DNA of 64,000 bases from CAWGYT01 sp963826795 (GCA_963826795.1 CAWGYT010000025.1:124001-188000), one strand, 5' to 3'. Positions 18,062 to 27,451 are shown, counted from the first letter of the stretch. The notes: generated by a model not told the origin, from the sequence alone. Translations and numbers: made by a program.

Positions 18062-19670
18062 ATGAGGAATTCCACAATGGCTTCAGCCTGGCGATCAGGG
18101 CGCCTTTCCCTCCCTCTTCCTGCTCCTGCCGATCTTGCTCCAACCGTCGGTCAGGGCCTGTGTAATGCCGCTCCCACCGCCCCAGGAGGTGGAAATCGAA
18201 AACGAAATCGAAATTCACTCGCTTGGCCTTAATAACGCTACCGGCAAACTCGAATACCTCGTTGGGATCGAAGTCGAGCTGTTCGAGTCGAACTCGCCAG
18301 CGCAGTGCACTTGCGCCCTGAATCTGGGTGGAAACAACCTGTTGCCGCCGCCGTCGGTCGTGGTCAGCCAGGCGATCATTGGCATTTCGAACCAGTTGAC
18401 GCACGAGTTGGAGGGCCAGGAGGACGAATTCGAGTTTGAAGACGAAAACGAAATCGAAAACGAACTGGAAAATGAATTCGAATCGGGTTCTCGGACGTTT
18501 GGCTTTGCCGTGGAGGTCGACGGCGTCCAATCGGAACCGCTGCAGGCCGACGATGTGCACGCGCTGTTGTTCAAGGTGGAAGTCGCGCCGAGCGACCTGC
18601 CGGCATTGCGAAACATCCCGATTCGGTTCGCGGCAGGCTCCGACATGCCCGGCCATCCGCTCAAGGTCCTGAACGGATATCAAACCGTGCTGAATCTGCC
18701 CGGACTGACGACTGACTTCACCTGGGATGGGCGGGGAGACGGACAATGGAATCAGGATCGCTGGAACGCCGCGGGGGCCTACCCCACCCAGGGCACACAC
18801 GCGACGGTGCTTCAGGATCAGGTCACCGTCGCGGGCCTGCAGCAGGCCGATTCGACGTCCGTCACGAGCGGTGAACTGCTCGTAGTCGGAACGCTCAACG
18901 GCGATCTCGAAGTCTTGACGGCGGGTCGTCTGAGCGGATCGGGACGCGTTCAGGGAACCGTTTCCAACCACGGCGCTGTCACGCCCAGCTCGGTCGCCGG
19001 AACGCTGAGCTTCGATGGCGACTTCACGCAAACGGCGAGCGGCCGGTTGGAGTTGGCGATTCGCGAACCCGCGTCGCAGGTCTCGATGTCCGTAAGCGGC
19101 ACGTTGACGCTCGCCGGAACGCTCGAGCTGCTCTCGCCACCTGGTCCTGATGAGGGGCCGCTGCAACGCGGCGACCGACTGGACTTCCCGCTGATCGCCG
19201 CCGGCCAAATTGTGGGTTCGCTCGACGAAGTGAAACTGGATGGGACGCCGCTAGGGGCGGTCGCGGACGGCAACGAAACTCGTTTTCAACGTCACCGCGG
19301 GGACGGCCAATTCGACTCGCTCCGCATCGGTGTCGACGCCGTGACCTATTCGCGTTACTTGGCCCAACCCGGCGATGCCAATGGCGACGGACAGTTCGAT
19401 TCGACGGATCTAACCCAGGTCTTTCAAATTGGCCAATACGAAGACGGTCAAGTGGAGAATTCGGACTGGCTGAGCGGCGACTGGAACGGCGACCTGGATT
19501 TCGACACCGCGGACCTGGTCCTGGCGTTTCAAACGGGGACCTACGAGTCCGCGGCTCAAGTCCCCGAGCCGGCCGGTACGTCACTCGCCATTCTGGCATG
19601 CCTGCTGGGCTTGATTCCCCGACGACGAGGCCAAATCCAGGGCGCAGGCGGCACGAAGCGTCTTGGGTGA
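18062..19670 (+). CDS. Secreted dockerin-like/PEP-CTERM protein; one frameshift in the signal peptide
   Basis: Exported protein of about 535 residues after correction. The ATG at 18062 opens MRNSTMASAWRSGRLS, then the frame changes near 18108-18114; removing one C from a run joins it to the hydrophobic segment LFLLLPILLQPSVRA, giving a good signal peptide. Without correction, the long frame can only start at TTG 18135 or ATG 18165. A very acidic stretch (EDEFEFEDENEIENELENEF) lies near residue 130. A beta-helix-like central part (GTLNGDLEVLTAGRLSGSG) and a two-EF-hand module (DANGDGQFDSTDL...DWNGDLDFDTADLVLAF) follow, and the end is a PEP-CTERM tail: VPEPAG, a hydrophobic helix and RRR. PEP-CTERM tails are processed by exosortase for surface attachment. 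The function of the body is unknown. Confidence 0.82.
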
Positions 19671-19717
19671 GCATTCACGGCGATGGCAACCCGCGGAGAC
19701 GTGCAGTCCCTCGAGCG

Positions 19718-20842
19718 TCAGGCCGGTGACCGTCGGTCGCCCTGGGGCACTTTGCCCTCACGTTGAAGTCGCTTTTCCCGCGCGAACCGCACGGTCCCGA
19801 CGGCAAGCGTCACGACCGTGAGTGGGAGAGCGAAACCGCCGACCAGGATCGTCAGCGTCCGCTGCAACTCGTGGTTCATCGCCGAGAGCGCAACGTAGGT
19901 CATGTAGGCCACGAAGTACGCCAAGAACAGTCCGCCTTCCCAACGGGCGATCAGATGCCCGGTGAAGAAAATCGGCAGGCAGGCGACGGCGACGGCGATC
20001 ATCACGGGAATGTCAAATCGCAAGGCGGCATCCGCAACCGGTATCCCGTCGGGCGCGACGAGGGCCGTGATTCCCAGCACTCCCATGATGTTGAAGAGGT
20101 TGCTTCCCAAGGCATTCCCCACCGCAATGTCCCGCTCGCCCCGAATCGCTGCCATCACCGACGTGGCGACCTCGGGCAACGACGTCCCGGCAGCGACCAG
20201 CGTCAGGCCAATGACGAACTCGGAGACGCCCATCCGACGCGCGATATTCAGCGCGGATTCCGTCAGCAGTCGCGACCCCACCACCAGCAGGGCGAGCCCG
20301 AGCAGCAGGAGGGCGACCTGGAGGACGATCCGGCCCCTGCCCATGCCCCTGGGCCGCAACCCAAACTCCGCCTCGTATTCCAACTGCGTCGCCCGCTGCT
20401 CCCGGCGGCTTGCACGAATCGACCAGACCGTGTAGGCCAGCATCCCCACACAAAACAGACCCCCATCAATTCGCCCGAGCCGATGATCCAAAGAAAGGAT
20501 GAAGACCAAGAATGAGAGGCCGATCATCAGGGGCACTTCGAGTCGGACCAACTGCTGAGAAACCACCAACGGGACGATCAGCGCCGAGAGCCCGAGAATA
20601 AAGAGGACATTAAAGATATTGCTCCCGACGACATTGCCGAGCGCCAACGCCGGCTCGCCTTGAAGGGCTGCCTGCACGCTCACCACGAGTTCCGGGGCGC
20701 TGGTCCCGAAAGCGACGACCGTCAGCCCGACGACCAACGGCGAGATTCCCACAACAAGCGCGAGGGTGGAGGCACTCCGCACCAGGACCTCGGCCCCGCC
20801 AGTGAGGAGGGCGAAGCCGACGAAAAGCAACAACAAATCCAA
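19718..20842 (-). CDS. Na+/Ca2+ (CaCA family) antiporter, YrbG-like
   Basis: Membrane cation/calcium exchanger of 374 residues with about ten hydrophobic helices in two inverted halves. The two alpha repeats are clear: GTSAPELVVSVQAAL...GNVVGSNIFNVLFILG and AGTSLPEVATSVMAAI...GNALGSNLFNIMGVLG, each with the GTS-x-PE signature whose acidic residues bind cations. I place the start at TTG 20842 (MDLLLLFVGF) because GAAGGA lies six bases upstream and homologues begin at this helix; a longer frame reaching 21031 runs through the repeat zone and is rejected. It exports Ca2+ using Na+ or H+; a Na+ gradient from the N-type ATPase nearby would fit, but that link is speculative. Confidence 0.9.
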   Translation of the reverse strand: MDLLLLFVGFALLTGGAEVLVRSASTLALVVGISPLVVGLTVVAFGTSAPELVVSVQAALQGEPALALGNVVGSNIFNVLFILGLSALIVPLVVSQQLVRLEVPLMIGLSFLVFILSLDHRLGRIDGGLFCVGMLAYTVWSIRASRREQRATQLEYEAEFGLRPRGMGRGRIVLQVALLLLGLALLVVGSRLLTESALNIARRMGVSEFVIGLTLVAAGTSLPEVATSVMAAIRGERDIAVGNALGSNLFNIMGVLGITALVAPDGIPVADAALRFDIPVMIAVAVACLPIFFTGHLIARWEGGLFLAYFVAYMTYVALSAMNHELQRTLTILVGGFALPLTVVTLAVGTVRFAREKRLQREGKVPQGDRRSPA

Positions 20843-20971
20843 GAATCGATCCTTCGCGGGAAATCGCGTGTCCGACCTCCGGCCAACGCGGAAGCGAATT
20901 GGCCGCGCCGTCACGACCCGCCCGATTCTACCTCGACCCGCGGTACCTGGGTATGGTACGAACCCCCGCCG

Positions 20972-21343
20972 CCTGGGAGGGGAGTCTGAATGCCCCGCCG
21001 GCGCTTCCCCGGGCGAGGACCCAGCGCTCAATGCAGGGAAGCGTCGGGATTGGGTTCGACCACAATCAAGAGCCGGGTCGAGCGCAACGGCCGCGTCCGC
21101 TGCAGATCGTCGGGGTTGGGACCATAGCGGGCCGAACTCAGCGCGCCGCCGCTGACCGTGCGGAGCGGACCTTGGTTCGCCACGTAGGGACGAACGTGGT
21201 CCGTAACGATCAGGCGTTTGCGAAGCAACAGCGACTCGCGGGGACCTTGATAGGGGCTCGTCGGCAAACAGAAGCTCGGATCAAGCCCCGGGCAAACCTC
21301 GATGGGGTACACCGTGTCGTCGCGTGGGACAATCTCGCGGCGC
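20972..21343. repeat. Copy 1 of a 372-bp direct duplication
   Basis: Nearly identical to 22840-23216 in the same orientation, with a handful of substitutions and a 6-bp insertion in copy 2. It covers the 3' end and downstream flank of the gene at 22901-23452. Copy 1 stops exactly at ggcgc, where the 130-bp repeat beginning cgcgaaaaggggtcagg takes over. Confidence 0.85.
21028..21343 (-). pseudogene. 5'-truncated copy of the 22901-23452 secreted protein
   Basis: The minus-strand frame gives YPIEVCPGLDPSFCLP through to the stop after PDASLH, residue-for-residue like the C-terminal half of the intact gene at 22901-23452. The N-terminal part with the LEVRTLLS export signature is missing, replaced by the 130-bp repeat. 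It has no start or ribosome site and is a duplication relic. Confidence 0.8.
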
Positions 21344-21470
21344 GAAAAGGGGTCAGGCCTCTTTTTCGAGGCGACTTACGGCAAATGCGCAGATGGTGAT
21401 GTGAGGGGCATCGAGTGCTGGGTCTGGAGCTTTCTTTGATAGACCGTCTGCAGTTTTCGTCTGCAGTTTT
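21341..21470. repeat. 130-bp repeat A, copy 1
   Basis: Starts cgcgaaaaggggtcagg and runs through cgacttacggcaaatgcgca and gaggggcatcgagtg to agaccgtctgcagttttcg. Copy 2 at 22334-22463 is about 95% identical and in the same orientation, so the pair brackets the transposase relic. The leading aaaaggggtcagg also forms the arms of the palindrome at 33306-33380. Confidence 0.8.
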
Positions 21471-22050
21471 CTTTTTTCGCCATGCGACGCCACTGTTCAC
21501 GCTCCGAACCATTGCCTTCGGTGACCGAAACATCAACCGGAACTCCGGGCCACACGGCAAAGGCAACGTGCATTTTTACGGCGCGATGCTCGGCATCCTG
21601 CCAGAGTGCCCAGGCCATCCGTGGCACGGCCTTGAGCAGGCTTCCGTCGACGGCAATCAGTCCCGACAACGCCGCTCGATCCGCGGTGGGCATCGCTTGG
21701 GGCGTCTGCAAAGCTTGTCGTGCCAGGTCGGCAATCACCGGTTCCATGATCGCCGGATCAAAAACACGACTGGCTTCGCTCAGAGACCCCAACGACGAGC
21801 TTGAAACGCCTAGCAAACGCTGGACCTTCTTCAACGTTGTAAATTGTTGGACGCCCCGTAGCGTCTCCACGGTGGGATTAAAGAAATACAACAGCATCAA
21901 CCTGGCATACTGGTCACAATACAATCGACGTCGTCCTGCCTTATCCCGCTCGGTCGCATGGTCACGCAACGGTTCGAACAAATCATCCGGCAACCGAAAG
22001 TACTTAAAGCCACTCAACCGCCGAGCGTCGACCAAGTTCTTTTTTGCCAT
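21376..22050 (-). pseudogene. IS4-family transposase, 3'-truncated
   Basis: The ATG at 22050 opens a protein (MAKKNLVDARRLSGFKYF) with the N-terminal region of IS4-type DDE transposases and the first catalytic aspartate in IAVDGSLLKAV. Similarity stops after the segment EREQWRRM (about residue 190), before the second Asp and the Glu. The remaining frame to 21376 runs into repeat A and encodes only its translation. The element therefore has no complete catalytic triad and cannot transpose itself. No terminal inverted repeats could be paired. Confidence 0.8.
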
Positions 22051-22139
22051 CGCCAGCCTCCTTTCCTCGAAGCACTGGCAAAATAGCAAAACTGGCCGCC
22101 TGGCGCAAATCTTGTACCGAACAGAATTGCCTTCGGCCA

Positions 22140-22290
22140 CCTTCTCACGCGTTGAGGAGAAGGGACAGGGGGGTGTCACCTCTCCCGCGGCCGGGAGAGG
22201 TCGACCGGGGCCCGCTCGCGGGGCCCGGGCGGGTGAGGGCTGAGCATCTGGCACCCCGCCGGGCCCCCTCACCCGGCCTTCGGCCCAATT
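22140..22290. repeat. Dispersed GC-rich repeat related to the ATPase-operon array
   Basis: Contains gaggagaagggacagg, acctctcccg/cgggagaggt, cccgctcgcggggcccgggcgg and ccctcacccggccttcggcc, the same blocks as in the 7375-7990 array but in the opposite orientation and as a single unit. Confidence 0.75.
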
Positions 22291-22333
22291 CTGTTCGGCA
22301 CTCAGGTTGCTCGATAGGTCAGCGTGAGTGGCG

Positions 22334-22463
22334 CGCGAAAAGGGGTCAGGTCTCTTTTTCGAGGCGACTTACGGCAAATGCGCAGAAGGTGATGTGAGGG
22401 GCATCGAGTGGCGGGTCTGGAGCTTTCTTTGATAGACCGTCTGGAGTTTTCGTCTGGAGTTTT
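22334..22463. repeat. 130-bp repeat A, copy 2
   Basis: Second copy of the repeat at 21341-21470, here with ggtctctttttcg and ctggagttttcg. It is followed at once by an irregular array of shorter repeats. Confidence 0.8.
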
Positions 22464-22622
22464 CGTCCCGCGGCCGCACTCGTCGACCCGAGACACCCGG
22501 ATACCCGGCGAGCCAAACGCAAAGTAGACCGTCTGGATCTTTTGAAAGTAGACCGTCTGGATCTTTGAAACGCAAAGTAGACCGTCTGGATCTTTGCCTG
22601 GATCTTTGCCGTCTGGATCTTT
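22430..22622. repeat. Irregular array of gaccgtctgga(t/g) motifs
   Basis: The motif agaccgtctggatctttg or a close variant appears at least four times between about 22525 and 22622, with spacing varying from about 16 to 30 bp, after two related ctggagttttcg copies at 22438-22463. No unique spacers of constant length separate them, so it is not a CRISPR. It grows out of the 3' end of repeat A. Confidence 0.7.
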
Positions 22623-22839
22623 GTGCCCCGATCTCCTTCCAACGGGGATCTCCCTCGGCAAGAGGAAAAGCTCGGAACTGGGTTTTTTGTTTGTCTCGAT
22701 TGGCTTAAAATCACAACGACCTCCGTGTTGTTTGCGGTTGATAAAGCAACGCACAGTTTGTGCGAAATTGCCGATAGCACGAAGGTCATTTTTTTTTTGC
22801 AATTCCCCCCGCTCAAACGCCTTAAAAGCTGCACGACCT

Positions 22840-23216
22840 CCTGGGAGGGGAGGGGAGCCTGAATGCCCCGCCGGCGCTTCCCCGGGCGAGGACCGAGCGC
22901 TCAATGCAGGGAAGCGTCGGGATTGGGTTCGACCACAATCAGCAGCCGGGTCGAGCGTAACGGCCGCGTCCGCTGCAGATCGTCGGGGTTGGGACCATAG
23001 CGGGCCGAACTCAGCGCGCCGCCGCTGACCGTGCGGAGCGGACCTTGGTTCGCCACGTAGGGACGAACGTGGTCCGTGACGATCAGGCGTTTGCGAAGCA
23101 ACAGCGACTCGCGGGGACCTTGATAGGGGCTCGTCGGCAAACAGAAGCTCGGATCAAGCCCCGGGCAAACCTCGATGGGGTACACCGTGTCGTCGCGTGG
23201 GACAATCTCGCGGCGC
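22840..23216. repeat. Copy 2 of the 372-bp direct duplication
   Basis: Contains the 3' part of the intact gene at 22901-23452 and 60 bp downstream. See copy 1 at 20972-21343. About 220 bp of noticeably AT-richer sequence with long T runs lies just before it (22620-22840); no gene is supported there. Confidence 0.85.
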
Positions 23217-23452
23217 ACCGGTTCCGCCGCCAAATTCGTGTCAGCCTTGGCCAATGGCCCCACCACGTTCCGCCCCGCGTCCGCGCCCTCGATCGACGCC
23301 GCCGTGTCGGGCTCCGAGCCGCGGATTTCCGCCGCCGACTCCGGCACGGCGCTGACGCTCAGCAGCGTCCGTACCTCAAGCAGTTCCACGTTGAACCCTC
23401 GTCCTCGAAGTCGAGCAATTGATGTCCGACGAGCGCGGAAAGAGCGCGGCAT
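22901..23452 (-). CDS. Hypothetical secreted protein with LEVRTLLS signature
   Basis: Protein of 183 residues. A basic N-terminus is followed by VELLEVRTLLSV, the LExR-x-LL export signature of planctomycetes. The rest is an acidic, low-hydrophobicity region and a C-terminal half (YPIEVCPGLDPSFCLPTSPY...) with two cysteines and no recognised domain. The start ATG at 23452 has an ideal GGAGGTG seven bases upstream, so the gene is likely expressed. Its 3' half is duplicated at 20972-21343 beyond a transposase relic. The function is unknown. Confidence 0.7.
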   Translation of the reverse strand: MPRSFRARRTSIARLRGRGFNVELLEVRTLLSVSAVPESAAEIRGSEPDTAASIEGADAGRNVVGPLAKADTNLAAEPVRREIVPRDDTVYPIEVCPGLDPSFCLPTSPYQGPRESLLLRKRLIVTDHVRPYVANQGPLRTVSGGALSSARYGPNPDDLQRTRPLRSTRLLIVVEPNPDASLH

Positions 23453-23754
23453 GAGACCACCTCCAGTGCCGCGTCGGTCTCAAGGACTCGGCGCGATCGG
23501 TTGCGCGGCCAGAGACTTGAAAAGACGCATCCATTCGCCAAACTGAGCGGCGAGCGGCTAGGCAGAAGCGACAAGACGGGTGCGAAAGAATTTCAGATGA
23601 GCGAAAGGCAGATGAGCGAAAGACAGTCAGATAGGCTAATAGAAACCGTAGCCCGAATTCCGCCCGTGAGCAAATCTCGAAGGGGGAAAGTTGATCGGAA
23701 GGGCGAGAATCGGGAGGGCGAGGCCCTCCCGATTGATGCCCTGACGCCGCTTCC
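23453..23754. other. Intergenic region with a short direct repeat
   Basis: The 302 bp lie between the kinase stop and the start of the secreted protein (same strand). A 15-bp direct repeat, cagatgagcgaaag, occurs twice near 23596-23625, and a hairpin lies at 23708-23734. No gene or clear promoter box was seen. Confidence 0.5.
23708..23734 (-). terminator. Perfect hairpin after kinase 2
   Basis: aatcgggagggc, a 3-base loop gag, and gccctcccgatt form a perfect 12-bp stem 20 bp downstream of the kinase stop. There is no U run, so it may be a transcript-end stabiliser or a copy of a dispersed hairpin family; see 57584-57639. Confidence 0.55.
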
Positions 23755-26700
23755 CTAGCGGGCCGAACGCAGCTGCGACACGGACTCAAGCAAGTCGCGA
23801 GTTTCCGCTTGATCGCGAATGGGAGCCAACAATGGATCTTCCAATGCGACTTCCGCCCAGCGAAGATCCCGACGCATCGCCTCGACCAGCAACCGCACGG
23901 CCTGCTCGGCATCGTCGCGATTGACGATTGCGAGCTGGGCATAGACGCAGGCGGTTCGGTAGAAGACTTCCGCGGAATCTTCGAGCTCGAGGGCGGCCCG
24001 CGCGTCGTCGCGCGCGGACTCGCAATCACCGCGTCGCGCCTTCAACACGCCGCGACTGATGTACGTCATCGGGTTGTCCGGCGCTATCTCCAACCGCCGA
24101 TCCAACGTCTCAATCGCCTCGTCCGCGCGCGCCAGGTACATGCTCAGGACGTGCGCACGATTGTCGAGCGCGCTGATGCACGATCCGTCGACGGCAAGTG
24201 CTCGGTCCAGATCTGCCAGGGCCGCCTCGGGATCTTCGGGCAAGCGGGCCATCCCCCGTTCGACCCAACCATGAGCGTCCTTGGCGTCGCGCTGCAAAGC
24301 CTCGTGCAGGTCCTGGTCGGCCCCCACCTCATTTCCCAGACCTCGCCTCGCCCTGGCTCGCATCAGATAGCTCCGACAGTCGTCCATCCCACTGGCGATC
24401 GCCGCCGTGGTATCTCGTTCGGCAGACTCGAACATCCCCAAGTCGCAATAGGCGATCGCGCGGTTGAACCGGGCGGCCGAAAGTTCGGGAACAAGCCGCA
24501 GCACTTCCGAAAAATCATCGGCTGCCCCCGCCGGGTCGCCACGCTTGAGTCGATTGACGCCGCGGTGGAAAAACGCGAAGTGGCACTCTGGCCAGAGTAC
24601 CGTACAGCGCGTAAAGCACAGCTCCGCCGCATCGAATTCGGCGAGAACAGAGTGGGCGATCCCTGCCAGAAACCACACGCCCGCATCCTGCGGCGTCTGA
24701 CGTTGCAACGCTTGAAGCCTTTCCAGCGACTCGCGCGGCCGCCCCGACCAAGCCGCGTCAATCGCATCCAGATATCGATCCAGTCGACGCATTTCCGGCG
24801 AAGCTCCGGCCAGCTCTTGAACTCGCTCGAATTCCCGTCTATTTCCCCGAGCGAGTTCGATGTCAGCCTGTTGTCGGAGGACGGCGGGACTTCCTTCGGT
24901 TGCCGCGCTTGCGCGGCGAGCGGCCTCGTTGTACCTGGCGGCCCGTCGCCAGAGCGCTGCCCGTGCGGCGGCATCCGGCGTCACCTGGGCCTCTCGAATC
25001 GCATGACATGCGACCAAATACAGGAGCTCTTCCAACGTTTCTTCGACATGGCGCTGGCGGCCTGCTTCGAGATACCGATACGAGGGCCGACGCCGCCAAT
25101 CGGCTTGTTCGACGTCATACAATCCAAAGACTCTCGCTGCCGACTCGAGTCCCAAGGGTTCAAGCGTCGCTCCCTCGATCGAGAAACTCAGCAGCACTCG
25201 CGCATGCGGTGCGAGCCGGTCCAGATCCCGGTATGTTTGCATGGCTTCGAGCGCAGCGACGCGGTGCCCGCGGACGACAAGCAGGCTGGCGACGATCGCC
25301 AGGATGACAGCGGCCAGAACCGCGACTCCGCCACTGGATGTCAGGCGTGGATGCCGTCGAAGCCACTTTTGGATCCGTTCGGTTGGCGAGCGGTCCGGTG
25401 CATGACGCAACGGCAGATGATTTAGCTGGCGGTCCAAGTCCTCTTTCAGCTGCCGAGCCGTCGCGTAACGACGCGTCACGTCGGGAGTCAGGCAGCGTTG
25501 CAAAATCGAGTCCATCGCGGGCGAAACGCGCGGGTTCAACTGCGACGCCCGGGGGACCGCTTTCGACCGCTCGCGCAACATCGCATCCAGCCGCTGCGAA
25601 ACGTTGCCCTGCGGGACGTCACTTGGCAGCTGGCCCGTCAGCATCTCGAACAGGATAACACCCAGCGCATAGATGTCGCTCCGATGGTCGATCCGCGCCT
25701 CACCGCGGATCGAGCGGAGTTGTTCGGGCGCCATGTAGGGCAGCGTGCCACCGACCAGCAGCGTGGCAGCGCCTCCGGCCACCACATCGTCGGAAAGGTT
25801 GAAGTCCAGGATCATCGGCTGACCTTCGTCGCTCAGCAAGATGTTCGCCGGCTTGAGGTCACGATGGAGAATTCCGCGGTCGTGAGCATGTCCGACTCCG
25901 CCGGCGATCCGTGCCATCAACCAGAGACAAAACGCTTCCGAGGACAACGATTTGAGAAAGGCCCTGAACTCGTCACCTCCGTCCTCGCTTGGGCGTTGAC
26001 GACACGTCGCTGCCGGCGGGGTTGGGACCAGCCAGTCCAGGACTTCCGCTCCGCTGCGCCGCGCCGGATCGCGTTGAAACTGGAGCAGATCTCGCAACGT
26101 CTTTCGGCCGCAGAACGGCATGCAAACCGCCTGCAGGCCCTGCTCTTGATGGACGGAATAGATCGGCACAATGTTCGTGTGCTGCAGCCGGGCCAATCGC
26201 TCCGCTTCACACCAGAAATCGGTCGTGACCTTGATGACCACCAAACGATCCGAGAGATGCGCCTGGCTGGCGAGGTACACGCGACCGAACTTGCCTTGTC
26301 CCAGCGGTTCGAGAATCGTGAACTCCAGGAACTTGCCGGGTGCGGACGGCCAGTTGGCCAAGTCGACTGTGAGCCGCTCAAGTTGGTCCGCGAAATGAAG
26401 GGATAGCGAGGTGGATTCATGCCCCAGGTCCGGCAAGTCGCCCTGGGTCGACTCGTCGCCGCGCGACTTGCGTTGCGGCCAATGGTCCGTCGTGATCTTG
26501 AACCGACTGGCGTACTCATGTGGCGAAGCGAAGTCGTCGCCTTCCGCGCGCAACCGATACTCCTCGAAGGCGAGTTGCTCAAGCACGCTTGGATGGGCCA
26601 ACAGCTCACGAAACTCCGCCAAATAGACCTCGATCCGTTTCGGCCGCAACCGCCTCCAGCGGCGCTCGAAGTCGACGCACAACAGTTCCGTGACGGCCGA

Positions 26701-26850
26701 AATGAATTCCGGATGATCGGGGACGGGAAAGAAGTCCGCCACGTCCGCTTCGCCATCCCGATTCCAGATTTCCTCGAACGCCTCGATCAACTCCTCCACG
26801 CAGAGATCGTGACGCGGTCTATTCGTGGTCAGGATCATTCGAGCTGTCAT
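23755..26850 (-). CDS. Planctomycete Ser/Thr protein kinase with TM and TPR repeats (paralogue 2)
   Basis: Kinase of 1,031 residues with the same layout as 14179-17169. The conserved N-terminal region (ELLCVDFERRWRR...EEYRLR) comes first. The kinase domain has GQGKFGRVYLA, the beta-3 Lys in VVIKVT, HRDLKPANILL, DFN in place of DFG (LDFNLSDDVVAGG) and APEQL at the end of the activation segment. One transmembrane helix (VAVLAAVILAIVASLLVV) lies near residue 525, and at least five TPR-like units follow (for example DAGVWFLAGIAHSVLAEFDA, PMTYISRGVLKARRGDCESA). The ATG at 26850 overlaps the sigma gene by 32 nt; an in-frame ATG at 26838 is an alternative. The TPR half presumably faces the periplasm and senses or recruits partners. 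Confidence 0.92.
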   Translation of the reverse strand: MTARMILTTNRPRHDLCVEELIEAFEEIWNRDGEADVADFFPVPDHPEFISAVTELLCVDFERRWRRLRPKRIEVYLAEFRELLAHPSVLEQLAFEEYRLRAEGDDFASPHEYASRFKITTDHWPQRKSRGDESTQGDLPDLGHESTSLSLHFADQLERLTVDLANWPSAPGKFLEFTILEPLGQGKFGRVYLASQAHLSDRLVVIKVTTDFWCEAERLARLQHTNIVPIYSVHQEQGLQAVCMPFCGRKTLRDLLQFQRDPARRSGAEVLDWLVPTPPAATCRQRPSEDGGDEFRAFLKSLSSEAFCLWLMARIAGGVGHAHDRGILHRDLKPANILLSDEGQPMILDFNLSDDVVAGGAATLLVGGTLPYMAPEQLRSIRGEARIDHRSDIYALGVILFEMLTGQLPSDVPQGNVSQRLDAMLRERSKAVPRASQLNPRVSPAMDSILQRCLTPDVTRRYATARQLKEDLDRQLNHLPLRHAPDRSPTERIQKWLRRHPRLTSSGGVAVLAAVILAIVASLLVVRGHRVAALEAMQTYRDLDRLAPHARVLLSFSIEGATLEPLGLESAARVFGLYDVEQADWRRRPSYRYLEAGRQRHVEETLEELLYLVACHAIREAQVTPDAAARAALWRRAARYNEAARRASAATEGSPAVLRQQADIELARGNRREFERVQELAGASPEMRRLDRYLDAIDAAWSGRPRESLERLQALQRQTPQDAGVWFLAGIAHSVLAEFDAAELCFTRCTVLWPECHFAFFHRGVNRLKRGDPAGAADDFSEVLRLVPELSAARFNRAIAYCDLGMFESAERDTTAAIASGMDDCRSYLMRARARRGLGNEVGADQDLHEALQRDAKDAHGWVERGMARLPEDPEAALADLDRALAVDGSCISALDNRAHVLSMYLARADEAIETLDRRLEIAPDNPMTYISRGVLKARRGDCESARDDARAALELEDSAEVFYRTACVYAQLAIVNRDDAEQAVRLLVEAMRRDLRWAEVALEDPLLAPIRDQAETRDLLESVSQLRSAR

Positions 26851-27451
26851 GGATCAATCCGCTAAGTTTGAGGCGAAACCGCTGCAACACGCGTTCGACG
26901 GTACGTTTCGAACGATTCGTGCGTTGGCAAATCTCGTCCGCGGCATGGCCATCAATTCGCAATTCCACAATCCGCCGTTGGGAGGGAGTAAGCTCATCGA
27001 GGACCTCGGTCACGAGCAAACGCAAAATCAGCAGCGACGTCTCGTCATGGCTTCGCGCGTCTGGGGCTGCTGGTCCGAGTCGTTCCGCCAGCTGCGTTTT
27101 TCGCACGTCCCGCTTCTTCGCGCGATGGTAGGTCGCCAGTTTGCGGATCTTATTCAGAGCCAAGACCAGTAAAAGTTGCCAGAGCTCTTCTCCTGCTGGG
27201 ACGTCGTACATTCCGTGAGAGACACGTCGGAAGAACGTGCGGAACACCGACTGCACCACGTCTTCCGGATCGAAACGCGTCTTGAGCTCGGACGACGTCT
27301 GAGCCGACGCCAACGCCTGAAGCCGTTTTGCGTAACGCAGATACAACTTCGTCGCGGCGTCCTCCTCGCCGGCTCGCAACCGCTTGAGGAGCAGGTGGTC
27401 GGAGACCACCTCAATTTGTTCTCCCAAGTCGTTGCGTCCACGTTCCAGCAT
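26819..27451 (-). CDS. ECF sigma factor, kinase-associated (paralogue 2)
   Basis: Sigma factor of 210 residues with sigma-2 (FDPEDVVQSVFRTFFRRV) and sigma-4 (PSQRRIVELRIDGHAADEI...KRTVERVLQRFR). It is clearly paralogous to 17159-17755; the stretch PAGEELWQLLLVLALNKIRK matches PGEELWQLLLVIALNKVRR. Its tail overlaps the kinase start by 32 nt. The two pairs lie under 10 kb apart on the same strand, suggesting an old local duplication. Confidence 0.92.
   Translation of the reverse strand: MLERGRNDLGEQIEVVSDHLLLKRLRAGEEDAATKLYLRYAKRLQALASAQTSSELKTRFDPEDVVQSVFRTFFRRVSHGMYDVPAGEELWQLLLVLALNKIRKLATYHRAKKRDVRKTQLAERLGPAAPDARSHDETSLLILRLLVTEVLDELTPSQRRIVELRIDGHAADEICQRTNRSKRTVERVLQRFRLKLSGLIHDSSNDPDHE

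Noticed and set aside
22430..22622. Possible CRISPR array
   Set aside because: Spacing between units varies and there are no unique spacers; no cas gene lies nearby.
22594..23028. 144-residue plus-strand frame in the scrambled zone
   Set aside because: It crosses the boundary of the duplicated segment and the antisense of a real gene; no start signal.
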